64,000 nt of DNA from Nostocales cyanobacterium HT-58-2 (GTDB taxonomy: Bacteria; Cyanobacteriota; Cyanobacteriia; Cyanobacteriales; Nostocaceae), in NCBI GenBank assembly GCA_002163975.1, contig CP019636.1, forward strand, positions 6,885,501 to 6,949,500, written 5' to 3'. The notes under the pieces are model-generated. The model saw only the letters and a list, made by a program, of their open reading frames with translations, had not been told where the DNA came from and did not search any database. Positions 1 through 8,648 of this stretch are shown here, piece by piece; the stretch's first letter is position 1, and each line of letters begins with the position of its first letter. The position numbers and the translations under genes are program-made.

Positions 1-120
1 AACGCGATAAGAAGGAGCGATTAACCTTGCCTTCTCCTACGGAGACAAAGAGGGCAAAGGCACGCCACAGGACTTACGGCGATGCTCCAAAGGAGCTGCC
101 CAAAGGGCGATCGCTAACTT

Positions 121-224
121 ATACTAAGTTGCATTCAAAAACCTCACCCCCCCCTCAGGGCACCCCTCTCCTTAGCAAGGAGAGGGGCGGGGGTGAGGTG
201 ACACCTATGAACGCAACTCGGTAT
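121..224. repeat. Fold-back (MITE-like) repeat
   Basis: A 104-bp element with imperfect terminal inverted repeats: ATACTAAGTTGCATTCA at 121-137 against ATACCGAGTTGCGTTCA read from the other strand at 224-208. Inside is a nested hairpin: CCTCACCCCC (142-151) pairs with GGGGGTGAGG (189-198), and CCCCTCTCCTT (163-173) pairs with AAGGAGAGGGG (177-187). It has no coding capacity. This is the usual form of small non-autonomous elements scattered in filamentous cyanobacteria. The first 407 bases contain no convincing gene; a 66-codon frame at 27-227 simply reads through this repeat. Confidence 0.7.
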
Positions 225-407
225 TAATCATCTCCAAAGCTGCATCGTCTGTGGGGACACAGTATGCTGTGCTCCCATCGGTGGTGTGTGCTGGAGAATC
301 AATTGGCAATAGTTAACAGTAACGCGGAAGCCCCCACTCGGACTTCGTCCCGCTTCGCTAACAACGACAGTAGGGTGAGGATGGACAACGATACCCGCTT
401 CTTATCT

Positions 408-1727
408 CTAGTTCCTACTATTACCTAATTGATCTGGCTTGGGCACAACGAGAACCTTATCAACACGATTCCCATCCATATCCATGACCTCTAATCGCAT
501 ACCCTGCCATTCAAAATGATCTGCTGCGGAGGGTATGCGACCCAGATGCGCCATGACAAAACCACCTAATGTTTGATAGCTGCCTCGGTCTTCGTGTGAC
601 CACTCCTCAACATCGAAGAGTTCAAAAAACTCATCTACAGACAACATACCATCCAACAACCAAGAACCATCCTCTCGTTGGACAATTTGAGGGTCTTCCT
701 GGTCATCAATAGAAGGAACATCACCCACAATTTCTATCATGACGTCGTTAAGAGTGACTAATCCCTGAATCACACCATACTCATCCACAACCAACGCCAT
801 GTGCGTAACGGTTTGCTTGAACAACTCCAACACTTTCAATCCTCTTGTGCTTTCTGGCACATATACAGGCTGTCGCAATCCAACCGTCAAATCCAACTTC
901 TCGCCGCAGAAACTCCGGGCTAACAAGTCAGTGACTGGAACGATGCCTAGTACATTGTCAAGCCCCCCTTGACAAACCGGATACCGAGAATAGCCACCAT
1001 CAATAATCTTCCTGCGGTTTTCTTCAGTAGAGTCCTCCAAGTCCAACCAGACAATATCCGGTCGGGGTGTCATGAACGAGTTAACGGGGCGATCGCCAAA
1101 ACGAAATACTCGCTCGACCATATCTTGTTCTGCTTCCTCGAAGGTTCCCTCCTCCGTACCTTGCTCTATTAATACTCTGATTTCCTCCTCTGTCACTTGT
1201 GGCTCTGTGGAAGGTCTGATGCCCAATAAACGCAGCACCGTCTCTGTGGAAACAGTCAACAAATAAACAATAGGAGAGCCAATTCTTGCCAGCATCCGCA
1301 TTGGTATGGCAACAACGGAAGCAATTGGTTCTGGACGACTTAATGCGAGGCGCTTGGGAACAAGTTCACCAAGAATCAGCGTCAAGTAGGTAATAACTAA
1401 AATTGCCAATCCATTCGCCAACTGTCCTTTATAAGGTTCCACAAAAGGGATAAAACTTAGAATAGGCATAAGTCTCTTGGCAATGGTTTCTTCACCATAG
1501 GCACCCGATAAGATAGTCAGAAGTGTGATCCCAATCTGAACGGTGCCCAGAAACTGATTCGGCGAAGATGCCAATTCCAAAGCAGCGCGGGCTTTAGCAT
1601 CACCCCGTTCGGCAAGCTGTTGTAGACGCACCTTTCGTGCTGAGACAATCGCCAATTCTGACATGACAAACAAACCATTGGCGAGAATCAAAAGAAGAAT
1701 AATTAGAATTTCGATTGCTGGGGACAT
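408..1727 (-). CDS. CNNM/CorC (HlyC) family membrane protein with CBS pair
   Basis: A 439-residue protein of the hemolysin C/CorC family, associated in other bacteria with magnesium or cobalt efflux and ion homeostasis at the cytoplasmic membrane. The N-terminal ~190 residues form the DUF21/CNNM membrane domain, starting with a long hydrophobic helix and containing LGELVPKRLALSRPE, a hallmark of the family. A CBS-domain pair follows (about 210-335, with FMTPRPDIVWLD and MALVVDEYGVIQGLVTLNDV), then a C-terminal CorC/HlyC transporter-associated domain (LLDGMLSVDEF onward). Length is normal. It is divergent from mfd, with about 300 bp between their starts. The family assignment is secure; the transported ion is not shown by the sequence. 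Confidence 0.9.
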   Translation of the reverse strand: MSPAIEILIILLLILANGLFVMSELAIVSARKVRLQQLAERGDAKARAALELASSPNQFLGTVQIGITLLTILSGAYGEETIAKRLMPILSFIPFVEPYKGQLANGLAILVITYLTLILGELVPKRLALSRPEPIASVVAIPMRMLARIGSPIVYLLTVSTETVLRLLGIRPSTEPQVTEEEIRVLIEQGTEEGTFEEAEQDMVERVFRFGDRPVNSFMTPRPDIVWLDLEDSTEENRRKIIDGGYSRYPVCQGGLDNVLGIVPVTDLLARSFCGEKLDLTVGLRQPVYVPESTRGLKVLELFKQTVTHMALVVDEYGVIQGLVTLNDVMIEIVGDVPSIDDQEDPQIVQREDGSWLLDGMLSVDEFFELFDVEEWSHEDRGSYQTLGGFVMAHLGRIPSAADHFEWQGMRLEVMDMDGNRVDKVLVVPKPDQLGNSRN

Positions 1728-2032
1728 TTCTATAAATTGCCGATCTGATCGACCAACTGTGCTTAACCTTAACCTCTTAGTATTAAGTATCCAAGGTGTG
1801 ATGACGAAACACGCTGAATACAGAAAAGTAATAAACCATAACTCATAAGTTAGTAGGTAACGCTGATTCGTATATTAACGATTTAGTCAGTAAATTCGTA
1901 AGTGGTCATTGTACTAGGGTATTAATGACTCTATAGCCAGGCTTCTTCCTCTGTCTAGACTTTTAAAATAGTTGAAGTAGGCGTTACTATTATGCTTGCC
2001 TGTGAGCAGAACTTCCTCATATTTTTTTACCT

Positions 2033-5000
2033 ATGGCATTTTCTTCCATTGTGCGTGCTCTAGGGCGGTCTCCGCTCACCACTGAACTTCTCTCCAAGTT
2101 AAATCGGCAATCAGAGTTGTTGTTAAGTGGTATTCCTCGTTTGCCCAAAGGCTTGGTAGCTTCGGCATTGGCTCAAACAGAGACCAAGAATTTGTTCGTG
2201 ATCTGTGCAACTCTGGAGGAAGCCGGACGTTGGACATCACAACTGGAGGCAATGGGATGGCAAACAGTACATTTTTATCCAACCTCCGAAGCGTCTCCGT
2301 ACGAACCATTTGATCCTGAAACTGAGATGACCTGGGGACAGATGCAAGTCCTCGCGGATTTGGTGCAACTGGGCAAAGGGAGAGATCAGGGGGATGAGGG
2401 AGATAAGGAAGCAAAATCATCCTCATTTCTTTCATCGCCTTCACCTAAGATGGCGATCGTCGCTACTGTTGCTGCACTACAACCCCATTTACCACCAGCA
2501 GAAACTTTTAAACCTTTCTGTCTGACTCTGAAGAGAGGTATGGAATTTGACCTTGATGCCTTCAGTGAACAGATAACAAAACTGGGTTACGAAAGAGTAC
2601 CTTTGGTGGAAACAGAAGGACAGTGGAGTCGGCGCGGCGATATTGTTGACGTGTTCCCAGTTTCCTCAGAGTTGCCCGTACGACTGGAATGGTTTGGTGA
2701 CGAAATTGAACAGTTACGAGAATTTGACCCAGCAACCCAACGTTCCGCCGCCCTGGACAAAATAGACCAGCTGATTCTCACTCCTACAAGCTTTGCCCCC
2801 ATAGTCATGGCAGCACTTAAGGATAGTACTAAGTTTAAAGTGCTGAATGCTCAGTTAAATGAGGACTCAGAACTGAATCCTCAAGATTCAGAACTCCTGG
2901 AAGGAAGCCGTCGCTTTTTGGGGTTAGCTTTTGATAAACCTGCTTCCCTATTAGATTATTTACCTGAAAACACCCTCATTGCTGTTGATGAACCAGAACA
3001 GTGTCATGCTCATAGCGATCGCTGGGTAGAAAATGCCGAAGAGCAATGGGAATTGCTTGGAAGCAGGGAAGATGAGGAGATTTCCACCCCATTGCCAAGA
3101 GTGCATCGCTCTTTTGATGAATGTCTTGCTGATACGGCAAGATTTAAAAAAGTCAATTTATCAGAACTGGTTGAGGAAAATTCTGGCATTAATCTCGCCA
3201 GTCGCAGAGTGCCAGTCATGCCACACCAATTTGCCAAAATTGCAGAAACACTGCGACAAGAACGTGATCGCAAGTTCTCAATTTGGCTGATTTCTGCCCA
3301 GCCTTCCCGTTCTGTGTCTCTGTTGCAAGAACATGACTGTCCTGCCCAGTTTATTCCTAACCCCCGCGACTACCAAGCAATTGAAAAGCAGCAAATCAAC
3401 CATACACCAGTCGCCCTCAAATATTCTGGTCTTGCTGAACTAGAAGGTTTCATTCTGCCTACATTCCGGTTGGTAGTCGTGACTGACCGTGAATTCTACG
3501 GTCAGCATACCCTGGCAACTCCCAGCTACATCCGTAAGCGCAGAAAAGCTGCTTCTAAACAAGTTGATCCCAATAAGCTGCGTCCAGGAGATTTTGTTGT
3601 CCACAAAAACCACGGCGTCGGTAAATTTATTAAGCTAGAGAGTCTGACAATTAACGACGAAACCCGTGAGTATTTGGTAGTGCAGTATGCCGACGGTTTA
3701 TTACGAGTCGCAGCTGACCAAGTCGGTGTTTTATCGCGGTTGCGCACGACAAGCGATAAACCACCAGAACTCAACAAGATGACAGGTAAAGCTTGGGAAA
3801 ATACAAAAAACAAAGTCCGCAAAGCCATCAAGAAATTGGCGGTGGACTTACTCAAGCTGTATGCATCGCGATCGCAACAAAAAGGCAATGCTTACCCACA
3901 GGATACTCCTTGGCAGCAAGAACTGGAAGACTCTTTCCCTTACCAAGCCACAATCGACCAGCTCAAAGCTGTACAGGATGTCAAACGGGATATGGAAAGC
4001 GATCGCCCAATGGATCGCTTAGTTTGTGGGGATGTCGGTTTTGGGAAAACAGAAGTGGCAATTCGCGCCATTTTCAAAGCTGTCACGACTGGCGGAAAAC
4101 AAGTGGCGCTGCTAGCGCCGACGACCATCCTGACTCAGCAACATTACCACACCCTAAAAGAACGCTTTGCTCCTTACCCCATTAACGTCGGTTTACTCAA
4201 CCGCTTCCGTACTGCTGAAGAACGCCGCGATATTCTCAAACGACTGGCGACAGGAGAGTTAGATGTGGTCGTTGGGACACACCAACTTTTAGGTAAGGGC
4301 GTAGCCTTCCGCGACTTGGGACTTTTGGTAGTGGATGAAGAACAGCGGTTTGGGGTGAACCAAAAAGAGAAAATTAAAGCCCTGAAAACTCATGTTGATG
4401 TGCTGACACTTTCTGCGACTCCGATTCCCCGGACTTTGTATATGTCCTTGTCGGGGATTCGGGAAATGAGTTTGATCGCGACACCACCCCCATCTAGACG
4501 ACCGATTCAAACTCATTTATCACCAATGAATCCGGAAAGCATCCGCAGTGCGATTCGCCAAGAACTCGACCGAGGCGGACAAGTGTTTTATGTCGTCCCG
4601 CGAGTTGAAGGAATTGAGGAAATTGCAACAGAGTTGCGGGAGATGATCCCCGGAGCGAAAATTGCTATTGCTCACGGTCAAATGGAAGAAAGCGAGTTAG
4701 AATCAACGATGCTTTCTTTTAGCAACGGAGAAGCTGATATCCTCGTATGTACCACGATTATTGAATCTGGTTTGGATATCCCACGAGTCAATACTATCTT
4801 GATAGAAGATGCTCACCGCTTCGGTTTAGCTCAACTGTACCAACTGCGAGGTCGTGTTGGTCGTGCGGGAATTCAAGCTCATGCATGGTTATTTTATCCC
4901 AAGCAGCGATCGCTATCCGATGCCGCCCGCCAAAGGTTAAGAGCGATACAGGAATTTACGCAACTTGGTTCCGGGTATCAGCTGGCAATGCGGGATATGG

Positions 5001-5596
5001 AAATCAGGGGTGTCGGTAACTTGCTGGGTGCAGAACAGTCGGGGCAGATGGAAGCCATTGGTTTTGATTTATACATGGAAATGCTAGAAGAAGCTATCCG
5101 TGAAATCAGAGGACAAGAAATTCCCAAAGTTGACGATACACAGATTGACCTTAGCCTCACAGCATTCATGCCAGCTGATTATATTACCGATTTGGATCAG
5201 AAGATGAGTGCTTACCGTGCAGTTGCGGCTGCAAAATCCAAAGAAGAACTATCTCAAATTGCTGCTGAGTGGAATGACCGATACGGTACAATTCCCAAAC
5301 CAGCGACTCAACTGTTGCGAGTCATGGAACTGAAACAGCTGGCGAAGAAACTAGGATTTAGCCGGATTAAACCAGAAAACAAACAGCACATCGTTTTAGA
5401 AACCCAGATGGAAGAACCTGGTTGGAATTTGTTGGCAGAGAATTTACCAGAAACTCTGAGGTCACGCTTTGTTTACTCTCCTGGTAAAGTAACAGTGCGA
5501 GGTTTAGGAGTTATGAAAGCAGAGCAACAATTGCAAACCTTAATTGATGCTTTGGGTAAGATGCAGGGTGCGGTTGTGGAGGAGGCTCTTGTTTGA
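2033..5596 (+). CDS. mfd: Transcription-repair coupling factor Mfd
   Basis: An 1187-residue SF2 DNA translocase that removes RNA polymerase stalled at lesions and recruits UvrA for nucleotide excision repair. The order of parts is canonical: UvrB-like N-terminal module, CarD-like polymerase-interaction domain (about 510-600, LRPGDFVVHKNHGVGKF), RecG-like motor with Walker A GDVGFGKTE (~665) and DEEQ box (~766), TRG region near LRGRVGRAG, and a C-terminal UvrA-mimic domain. The gene stands alone and ends at a strong hairpin 63 bp downstream. Residues ~115-138 (GRDQGDEGDKEAKSS region, bases 2372-2446) are a charged low-complexity stretch that looks like an in-frame intergenic repeat insertion, probably in a surface loop. 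Confidence 0.98.
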   Translation: MAFSSIVRALGRSPLTTELLSKLNRQSELLLSGIPRLPKGLVASALAQTETKNLFVICATLEEAGRWTSQLEAMGWQTVHFYPTSEASPYEPFDPETEMTWGQMQVLADLVQLGKGRDQGDEGDKEAKSSSFLSSPSPKMAIVATVAALQPHLPPAETFKPFCLTLKRGMEFDLDAFSEQITKLGYERVPLVETEGQWSRRGDIVDVFPVSSELPVRLEWFGDEIEQLREFDPATQRSAALDKIDQLILTPTSFAPIVMAALKDSTKFKVLNAQLNEDSELNPQDSELLEGSRRFLGLAFDKPASLLDYLPENTLIAVDEPEQCHAHSDRWVENAEEQWELLGSREDEEISTPLPRVHRSFDECLADTARFKKVNLSELVEENSGINLASRRVPVMPHQFAKIAETLRQERDRKFSIWLISAQPSRSVSLLQEHDCPAQFIPNPRDYQAIEKQQINHTPVALKYSGLAELEGFILPTFRLVVVTDREFYGQHTLATPSYIRKRRKAASKQVDPNKLRPGDFVVHKNHGVGKFIKLESLTINDETREYLVVQYADGLLRVAADQVGVLSRLRTTSDKPPELNKMTGKAWENTKNKVRKAIKKLAVDLLKLYASRSQQKGNAYPQDTPWQQELEDSFPYQATIDQLKAVQDVKRDMESDRPMDRLVCGDVGFGKTEVAIRAIFKAVTTGGKQVALLAPTTILTQQHYHTLKERFAPYPINVGLLNRFRTAEERRDILKRLATGELDVVVGTHQLLGKGVAFRDLGLLVVDEEQRFGVNQKEKIKALKTHVDVLTLSATPIPRTLYMSLSGIREMSLIATPPPSRRPIQTHLSPMNPESIRSAIRQELDRGGQVFYVVPRVEGIEEIATELREMIPGAKIAIAHGQMEESELESTMLSFSNGEADILVCTTIIESGLDIPRVNTILIEDAHRFGLAQLYQLRGRVGRAGIQAHAWLFYPKQRSLSDAARQRLRAIQEFTQLGSGYQLAMRDMEIRGVGNLLGAEQSGQMEAIGFDLYMEMLEEAIREIRGQEIPKVDDTQIDLSLTAFMPADYITDLDQKMSAYRAVAAAKSKEELSQIAAEWNDRYGTIPKPATQLLRVMELKQLAKKLGFSRIKPENKQHIVLETQMEEPGWNLLAENLPETLRSRFVYSPGKVTVRGLGVMKAEQQLQTLIDALGKMQGAVVEEALV

Positions 5597-5658
5597 AATG
5601 GTAAAGACGCAATTGTAGCCAATATAGTTGCTGATAAATTCACAAGCTTGATCCCAAA

Positions 5659-5702
5659 GCTAAACAAATAAAGCCTGCTGAAGCAGGCTTTATTTGTTTA
5701 GC
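5659..5702 (+). terminator. Perfect 21-bp hairpin terminator after mfd
   Basis: A perfect inverted repeat with 21-bp arms around a two-base GA loop, 63 bp after the mfd stop. The core is AAGCCTGCT/AGCAGGCTT, followed on the plus strand by TTATTTGTTTA. It is unusually long and perfect for a rho-independent terminator and could act on either strand. Confidence 0.8.
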
Positions 5703-6231
5703 CGTAAACTCTACCCTTTTTCAGGGAACCGTACCACATGATTCATTTAGAATCGCTATGTATTTGCCTATTTTTCAAAAATTGTATTTGCAATACTTAT
5801 CACAGTGTCTGCAATCACCTATTAGATAATCTATATCTTTACATTTTGTAACATAGCTTACATTCTACCGATTAATGAAAAGCGTAAAATCAGATGCTTT
5901 AATAGGTAAAATTAGTACGATATATAGCCTAAGTATGAACAAAATATCTCTTTTTCCCTAGAAAACTACACCTGCGGATACTGTGTTGTTTTGGGTGAAC
6001 TCATTTAAATTCGAGATATGAAATGACTATTACCAACATCAGATTTCAAAAAGTATAAAAAGTCCCTTTAGAATTTTTTTATAGTATTGTATTACGTAGG
6101 ACAGTTTTTAACTCTGCAGTCAGTTTAAATGTAAATGATATACGGGGTTTACAAAACTAAACATTCCGTGTATACATATATTTTGTAATGCCATAATTCT
6201 ATTTCAAAAGCTACTGAAATAGATTTTATGG
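5703..6231. other. AT-rich intergenic region, no gene seen
   Basis: About 530 bp of AT-rich sequence between the mfd terminator and the Mo-nitrogenase-domain gene. No open frame resembles a protein family and I see no structured RNA. It probably includes the promoter and leader of the downstream gene. Confidence 0.5.
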
Positions 6232-6651
6232 TTGGCTAAGAAGCCGCAACCAAATACTCCAAAATCTGAGGAACATTTATTCACGACTATGCTTAAAACA
6301 ACTAATCATCGGCAAATTTTCTTCTCCACCTTTGTTCATGCTGGTTTAGCAACTCATCAAACAGGAAATCAGAACCAAGTTGCTGAACCTAAAGTAGATT
6401 TACTGGAACCATTACGTCATTGGCTCGATTCTTGGGAAATTCAAAATCAAAAATTGGCGAGATTTATTGCAAAAATGATCCCCGCTCAATGTCCTTTTGA
6501 GAGAGATATTATTCTTTTTGGTCGCAAAGTTGCTCACATTCCTCCTATGTGCAAGTTAAATCCGCTGTATGACCAATTTGTGGGATTACGTTTTCGTGCT
6601 TTGTGCTATCTAGCTGATGTCTGCGGTGAGGATATTCAATCTTACTGCTAG
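6232..6651 (+). CDS. Mo-dependent nitrogenase C-terminal-domain protein
   Basis: A small soluble protein of 139 residues from a TTG start at 6232, or 120 residues from ATG 6289. The second half (about 70-139) matches the Mo-nitro_C family: PAQCPFERDIILFGRKVAHI, then IPPMCKLNPLYDQ, LRFRALCYLADVCGEDI. This domain is mainly found in nitrogen-fixing cyanobacteria as a short stand-alone protein; its biochemical function is not established despite the name. The start is uncertain: the ATG at 6228 is out of frame and closes at once, and a GAGGA sits 16 bases before ATG 6289. It is the last intact gene before a decayed region. Confidence 0.8.
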   Translation: MAKKPQPNTPKSEEHLFTTMLKTTNHRQIFFSTFVHAGLATHQTGNQNQVAEPKVDLLEPLRHWLDSWEIQNQKLARFIAKMIPAQCPFERDIILFGRKVAHIPPMCKLNPLYDQFVGLRFRALCYLADVCGEDIQSYC

Positions 6652-6849
6652 TCTGTTAACAAAGTACCTTGTATGGAAATCCTAGATTATGAGTGAGAAA
6701 CGACGAAGGTGACTATGAGTGATAATTAAGACTCAATGTAAGGGATATCAATGATATCAATGTAAATGCGATCGCTATCAAAGATCATCGAAAACAGCCA
6801 AAACAAGCGAGAAGTTCAACAGGAAATGGCACGGAGTGCAGTAACCTAA

Positions 6850-7018
6850 AGGATAGTTACAGTCAAGATGCTACTGCAAGGATATAAGCATAAAGCCATC
6901 CTGTAGATGCTTGGAGTTTCATTAGAATTGATCAGTTAGTAAGTGGAAAAAGTATTTTCAAGCAGGGAGTAGAGGGCTTAAAGCTCAGGTACAAAGGAAG
7001 TCAGGGATTTCTGAATTG
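6850..7018 (+). pseudogene. Remnant of an IS transposase N-terminus (frameshifted)
   Basis: Reading across frames reconstructs a helix-turn-helix transposase N-terminus of the IS630-like kind. One frame gives MLLQGYKHKAI and MLGVSLELI (from ATG 6868, with an in-frame TAG between them), the next gives SVSKWKKYF (~6934-6960), and the third gives KQGVEGLKLRYKGSQGFLN (6960-7016) before a stop. Joined, these read as one continuous domain, so at least two frameshifts and one nonsense codon have accumulated. No catalytic domain is recognisable downstream. This is inference by eye from family resemblance. Confidence 0.6.
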
Positions 7019-7097
7019 AGATAGCGTCCAAAGTTTCTTACTCATTCATATTTTTGAGCGTTGCTATTGCTGAAGGCGATATCTGATTCATCCCGTT

Positions 7098-7514
7098 TCA
7101 TCTTAAGATTGATACAGATGGCAAGCTTCGGGAGCAGGGGAAGCAGGGGGAGCAAGAAAAGTGATTTGTATCAAGAATTTCGTGAAATGGTATCAGATAG
7201 CGGAAGATCCAGCACTTAAATATGGTGTCTAGAATGACTGGGAATGTAGCAATGAAGAGAAAAATGACATTTCTATCTACTGGAATACCTAGATGGATTG
7301 CCAACCCTCCTAGAACAACCTCCCATCCGTGTGGTGAATGGAACCCCACAAAAATATTGATGATGTGAATAGAATAATACAGCAGCAATTCCTGAGTCAG
7401 AAGTAAAAGTTGTTCTATATCTGGCTCTTGACTTGAATAGGTGTACCTTAATAAAAATGCAAAGCGCTGTAAATTATGGAAATAAAAGTAGAAAGTCAAC
7501 CCAGCAAAGAGCAA
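7098..7514 (-). pseudogene. pcxA: C-terminal fragment of proton-extrusion protein PcxA (CemA/CotA)
   Basis: The minus-strand frame contains a stretch diagnostic of PcxA/CemA membrane proteins: IFVGFHSPHGWEV (residues 54-66), then RNVIFLFIATFPVILDTIF, and WIFRYL (102-107), covering bases ~7194-7364. PcxA is normally above 400 residues and takes part in light-induced proton extrusion. Here only the last membrane segments remain. The family's C-terminal tail after the WIFRYL block is replaced by unrelated sequence, and nothing upstream resembles the rest of the protein. The upstream end also overlaps the start of the cupin gene on the other strand. It is best read as a decayed gene fragment next to the transposase remnant. 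Confidence 0.7.
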
Positions 7515-7748
7515 CTCAACGAATTGGGAGTGTCCAAATGGGCGATTTGGACAAAGGAAGTCTCAAAGTTTCCTTGGACCTATGACACTCAAGAAACTTG
7601 CTATTTTTTAGAAGGTGATGTCATTGTTACACCGAATGATGGACAACCAGTGCAAATGGGCAAAGGTGATTTGGTAACTTTTCCGGCTGGAATGTCCTGC
7701 ACTTGGGAAATTAGAAGCGATGTGAAGAAACACTATAGCTTTGACTAG
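7476..7748 (+). CDS. Small cupin-domain protein (Cupin_3/DUF861 type)
   Basis: A single-domain cupin of 90 residues, about as long as this cyanobacterial family usually is. Features: WAIWTKEVSKFPWTYDTQE, then CYFLEGDVIVTPNDG (cupin motif 1 region), GDLVTFPAGMSCTWEI (motif 2 region). These resemble the Cupin_3 domain also found in ureidoglycine-metabolising enzymes, but short stand-alone versions have no assigned reaction. The ATG is at 7476. The gene stands 113 bp before the creatininase-family gene on the same strand, so co-transcription is possible. Confidence 0.8.
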   Translation: MEIKVESQPSKEQLNELGVSKWAIWTKEVSKFPWTYDTQETCYFLEGDVIVTPNDGQPVQMGKGDLVTFPAGMSCTWEIRSDVKKHYSFD

Positions 7749-7861
7749 TAGACAGATAAATGATGAATTAGGGAACAAAGACTATTGCCATAATTCATCA
7801 CTCAAGAGTTGATCATCTATCCTGGAAAAGGTGCAATCTTTCATAAGGACGCTGAGAAAAA

Positions 7862-8605
7862 ATGTTATTGCATTTAAGCACCTGGCAGGAAGTTGAGGCT
7901 TATCTCCAGCAGTCTCAGGGTATTATCTTGCCTATTGGTTCCACAGAACAACACGGACCAACGGGATTAATTGGTACAGATGCGATTTGTGCAGAAGCGA
8001 TCGCCCGTGGTGTAGGTGAAGCAACCCAAGCAATGGTTGGTCCAACAATTAATGTGGGCATGGCGTTACATCACACTGCTTTTCCTGGCACAATAAGTCT
8101 GCGTCCCAGTACAATGATTCAAGTTGTGCGTGACTATATCACTAGCTTAGCCAAAGCAGGATTTACAAAGTTTTACTTCATCAACGGACACGGTGGTAAC
8201 ATCGCCACCCTCAAGGCAGCTTTTTCTGAAACATACGCCTACTTGGAAGATTTACAAATTCCCAACGCCGAACGTGTGCAATGCCAAGTTGCGAACTGGT
8301 TTATGTGCACTTCAGTCTACAAGTTAGTAAAAGAATTATACGGTGATCAAGAAGGCTCCCATGCCACGCCTAGTGAAGTCGCTGTCACTCAGTTTGTGTA
8401 TCCAGAGGCGATTAAGCAAGCACCCCTTTCAGAAGAAGTTGGCACCGGACATAAAATTTATAGTGCTACTAACTTCCGCCAGAAATATCCAGATGGCAGA
8501 ATGGGTTCAAATCCGGCGTTGGCAACACCCGAACATGGTCAGCAGTTTTACGAGTTGGCAGTCAAAGAACTCAGTAACGGGTATCTGGAGTTTCTCAATG
8601 CATGA
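7862..8605 (+). CDS. Creatininase-family amidohydrolase
   Basis: A 247-residue member of the creatinine amidohydrolase family of metal-dependent hydrolases. Metal-binding and active-site blocks are visible: PIGSTEQHGPTGLIGTDA (Glu, His and Asp ligands, residues ~21-38), FINGHGGN (~107-114) and EGSHATPSEVA (~163-173). The length is normal. Substrates of cyanobacterial members are unknown; related proteins act on cyclic amides or in cofactor biosynthesis, so creatinine itself should not be assumed. It follows the cupin gene and is convergent with malic enzyme, with a GC-rich hairpin between. Confidence 0.85.
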   Translation: MLLHLSTWQEVEAYLQQSQGIILPIGSTEQHGPTGLIGTDAICAEAIARGVGEATQAMVGPTINVGMALHHTAFPGTISLRPSTMIQVVRDYITSLAKAGFTKFYFINGHGGNIATLKAAFSETYAYLEDLQIPNAERVQCQVANWFMCTSVYKLVKELYGDQEGSHATPSEVAVTQFVYPEAIKQAPLSEEVGTGHKIYSATNFRQKYPDGRMGSNPALATPEHGQQFYELAVKELSNGYLEFLNA

Positions 8606-8614
8606 ACCCTGATT

Positions 8615-8642
8615 GCAGGGGAAAAGCAAATTTCCCCCCTGC
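8615..8642. terminator. Hairpin between convergent genes
   Basis: GCAGGGGAAA (8615-8624) pairs with TTTCCCCCCTGC (8631-8642) with a two-base bulge. It lies in the 43-bp gap between the convergent creatininase and malic enzyme genes, so it could end both transcripts. There is no long U-tract on either side. Confidence 0.5.
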
Positions 8643-8648
8643 CTCTCA

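Noticed and set aside
27..227. 66-codon open frame
   Set aside because: It reads through the fold-back repeat at 121-224 and has repeat-derived composition (TSPPPQGTPLL); no family resemblance.
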